From NCBI RefSeq assembly GCF_016908295.1, contig NZ_JAFBDO010000001.1, forward strand, positions 1,116,001 to 1,180,000: 64,000 bases of DNA, written 5' to 3'. Below the pieces are notes generated by a model. It did no database searches. It was not told the origin of the DNA and saw nothing but the letters and a program-made list of their open reading frames with translations. Below are positions 62,025 to 64,000 of this stretch, one piece after another (position 1 is the stretch's first letter; each line of letters starts with the position of its first letter). A program made the translations under genes and the position numbers. The stretch comes from Thalassobacillus pellis (GTDB lineage: Bacteria; Bacillota; Bacilli; Bacillales; Halobacillaceae).

Positions 62025-62615
62025 ATGATTAGAATTGGTGTGTTGGGGCTTCAAGGAGCGTTTCGTGAGCATATCCGTTCCGTAGAAGCTTCCGGTGCTG
62101 AAGGCATCATCATCAAACGTGTAGAACAATTGAATGACATTGATGGCTTGATTATTCCAGGCGGCGAAAGCACAACGATGCGCCGTCTGATTGATAAATA
62201 TGAGTTTCTTGAACCGTTACGCCAATTTGGAAAACAGGGCAAACCAATTTTCGGAACTTGTGCAGGGATGATCCTGCTCGCTTCTGAAATTGCTGGCTTT
62301 GACCACCACCATCTGGGATTGATGGACATTAAGGTAGAACGGAATGCGTTTGGACGCCAAAGGGAAAGCTTTGAAGCCGACCTTGATATCAAAGGAGTGG
62401 CAGAGGCTTATAACGCTGTCTTTATCCGTGCGCCATATATTTTGGAAACAGGTGCTGGAGTAGATGTTCTAGCTTCTTATAATGACCGGATCGTCCTTGC
62501 ACAGCAAGGTCAATACCTTGCCTGTGCGTTCCACCCGGAACTGACGGATGATCATCGATTGACGGCTCATTTCGTCACCATGGTGGAAGAGTCGAAAAAA
62601 ACGCTTGCATCCTGA
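62025..62615 (+). CDS. pdxT: Pyridoxal 5'-phosphate synthase, glutaminase PdxT
   Basis: A 196-residue class I glutaminase. The nucleophile Cys79 is in [11 protein letters not shown] and the His/Glu pair in AFHPELT. The glycine-rich PGGEST and oxyanion loop are intact. It feeds ammonia to PdxS. Confidence 0.97.
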   Translation: MIRIGVLGLQGAFREHIRSVEASGAEGIIIKRVEQLNDIDGLIIPGGESTTMRRLIDKYEFLEPLRQFGKQGKPIFGTCAGMILLASEIAGFDHHHLGLMDIKVERNAFGRQRESFEADLDIKGVAEAYNAVFIRAPYILETGAGVDVLASYNDRIVLAQQGQYLACAFHPELTDDHRLTAHFVTMVEESKKTLAS

Positions 62616-62659
62616 TAAGAAATTCGCTATTCTTTATAAACAAACAATTGAAATGAAAA

Positions 62660-62898
62660 CTTGCAATGACAGGAAATAGTAACAGGGTACCTTTCTAAAG
62701 AGAGTCAGTGGCTGGTGGGAACTGACGGAAGGAAGCTGTGAATCCATCCTTGAGCTGATTTGCTGAAAACGCCAGTAGGCAAATCCGGTGATTCGCCGTT
62801 AACGAAGTTGAGCCGGGAGACATTAGAAGTCTCCAATCAGGGTGGTATCGCGGGAATTGAAGCTCTCGTCCCTTTTTCAGGGATGGGAGCTTTTTATT
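62660..62898 (+). promoter_or_regulatory. T-box riboswitch, serine specific (serS leader)
   Basis: A full T-box: Stem I with AGAGAGTCAGTGG and the apical GGTGGGAACTGA, specifier loop GTGAATCCATC with codon TCC (Ser) at 62743-62745, and the T-box AGGGTGGTATCGCGG at 62839-62853. The terminator stem AGCTCTCGTCCCT/AGGGATGGGAGCT ends in TTTTTATTTT (to 62898). Uncharged tRNA-Ser should stabilise the antiterminator and turn on serS. Confidence 0.93.
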
Positions 62899-62934
62899 TT
62901 GATAAAAACAACCAATTAAAGGAGGAAGCATGCC

Positions 62935-64000
62935 ATGTTGGACATGAAGTTTTTACGTAACAATTTTGAAGAAGTGAAAAGCAAGCTCCAAAATCGCGGG
63001 GAAGACTTGAGTGATCTTGACAAGTTTGGCGACCTCGATAGCAGACGACGTGAACTGATCCTGGAAACAGAAGAGTTGAAAGCAAAGCGGAATGATGTCT
63101 CTAAAGAAATTTCTGTATTGAAACGTGAGAAGAAAGACGCGGAACCGATGATCAAAGAAATGCGGGAAGTCGGTGACCAGATCAAGGAATTAGATACCGA
63201 ATTAAAAACGGTTGAAGAACAGCTGGAAAACCTCTTGCTTTCCATCCCGAATATCCCACACGAAAGTGTACCAGTCGGCGAGGATGAAGACGATAATGTC
63301 GAAGTCCGTAAATGGGGTGAACTTCCAGACTTCGGGTTTGATGCAAAAGCCCACTGGGACCTGGCAACAGAGCTTGATATCCTTGATTTTGAGCGGGCAT
63401 CCAAAGTCACAGGAAGCCGGTTTGTCTTTTACAAAAAACTGGGAGCAAGGCTTGAACGGGCATTGCTGAACTTCATGATGGATCTGCATGCTGATGAGCA
63501 TGGCTATCAGGAAATGCTGCCTCCCTACATGGTCAATCGTACGTCCATGACAGGCACAGGCCAGCTGCCGAAATTTGCAGAAGATGCTTTCAAAATTGCT
63601 GACTGGGATTATTACCTTGCACCGACAGCAGAAGTTCCCGTAACCAACTACCACCGGGAAGAGATCATGGATGCTGCTGATTTACCGGGAAAATATGTCG
63701 CATTCAGTGCCTGTTTCCGCTCTGAAGCAGGATCTGCCGGCAGAGATACCCGCGGCTTGATCCGCCAGCATCAGTTCAATAAAGTAGAGCTCGTCCAATT
63801 CGTTAAACCGGAAGACTCTTATGATATGTTAGAGGAACTTACAGGCAACGCGGAAAAAGTCCTGCAGCTGTTGAAATTGCCTTACCGGGTTATGAGCATG
63901 TGTACCGGTGATCTTGGCTTCACTGCAGCTAAAAAATACGACATTGAAGTCTGGGTGCCAAGCTATGACACATACCGGGAAATCAGCTCCTGCTCTAATT
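62935..64000 (+). CDS. serS: Serine-tRNA ligase (5' part, cut by window edge)
   Basis: The first 355 codons of seryl-tRNA synthetase. The N-terminal coiled-coil arm (about 30-110) that binds the long arm of tRNA-Ser is present, with many Lys/Glu heptads. The class II catalytic domain follows: motif 2 in [22 protein letters not shown], and [10 protein letters not shown]. An ATG 5 nt earlier (62930) is out of frame and closes after five codons. AAAGGAGG site. It is controlled by the T-box just upstream. Confidence 0.97.
   Translation, partial: MLDMKFLRNNFEEVKSKLQNRGEDLSDLDKFGDLDSRRRELILETEELKAKRNDVSKEISVLKREKKDAEPMIKEMREVGDQIKELDTELKTVEEQLENLLLSIPNIPHESVPVGEDEDDNVEVRKWGELPDFGFDAKAHWDLATELDILDFERASKVTGSRFVFYKKLGARLERALLNFMMDLHADEHGYQEMLPPYMVNRTSMTGTGQLPKFAEDAFKIADWDYYLAPTAEVPVTNYHREEIMDAADLPGKYVAFSACFRSEAGSAGRDTRGLIRQHQFNKVELVQFVKPEDSYDMLEELTGNAEKVLQLLKLPYRVMSMCTGDLGFTAAKKYDIEVWVPSYDTYREISSCSN

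Noticed and set aside
62930-62947. Alternative serS start at 62930
   Set aside because: This ATG is in another frame and reaches a stop after five codons; 62935 gives the family N-terminus.

Overview
This window is the replication-origin neighbourhood of an endospore-forming, low-to-moderate-GC Firmicute of the Bacillaceae. The gene order and the proteins closely follow Bacillus subtilis around 0 degrees: rpmH-rnpA-yidC-jag-mnmE-mnmG-rsmG-noc-parA-parB on one side of the origin and dnaA-dnaN-yaaA-recF-remB-gyrB-gyrA-guaB-dacA-pdxST-serS on the other. Spore-associated yyaC confirms a spore-former. Which genus cannot be settled from sequence reading alone; a Halobacillus/Virgibacillus-like lineage is a guess.

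Layout. 1-7.2 kb is accessory: the 5' end of a secreted protein, threonine aldolase, a DMT-family exporter, a cold-shock protein, a sodium:alanine-type symporter, two metabolic/repair proteins (MBL hydrolase, alkyltransferase-like protein) and three small unknown envelope genes. 7.3-7.6 kb is a dense DnaA-box cluster far from oriC. 7.7-16.2 kb is the leftward wal operon (walR-walK-walH-walI-walJ-htrA) preceded by an M23 cell-wall hydrolase. A lone tRNA-Phe follows, then purA (with a PurR operator), dnaB helicase, rplI, gdpP and yybS. 23.9-27.7 kb holds a PHP-family phosphatase and the serine-related pair aminotransferase-serA. 28.1-32.7 kb is rpsF-ssb-rpsR, ychF, yyzM, a MscS channel and a YkvI-like membrane protein. 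32.8-35.9 kb holds yyaC, a kinase-like phosphotransferase and a DUF554 membrane protein, with dispersed repeats. 36-45.5 kb is the chromosome segregation/tRNA modification/secretion block, all leftward.

The bipartite oriC flanks dnaA: DnaA boxes at 45.85-46.15 kb and, 3' of dnaA, boxes plus a GC cluster and six DnaA-trios (47.7-47.82 kb) next to an AT-rich stretch. Genes to the right are co-directional with rightward replication, apart from yaaC. Genes to the left are almost all leftward, so nearly everything is transcribed away from the origin.

The window is mostly conserved core. I did not find a clearly new multi-gene system. The less ordinary parts are the non-oriC DnaA-box cluster at 7.35-7.58 kb, a smaller one between mnmE and jag, three families of dispersed palindromic repeats, a terminator-like hairpin in the apparent noc leader next to a parS site, a degenerate HD-GYP protein after gyrA, and a small operon of unknown envelope proteins with non-ATG starts.
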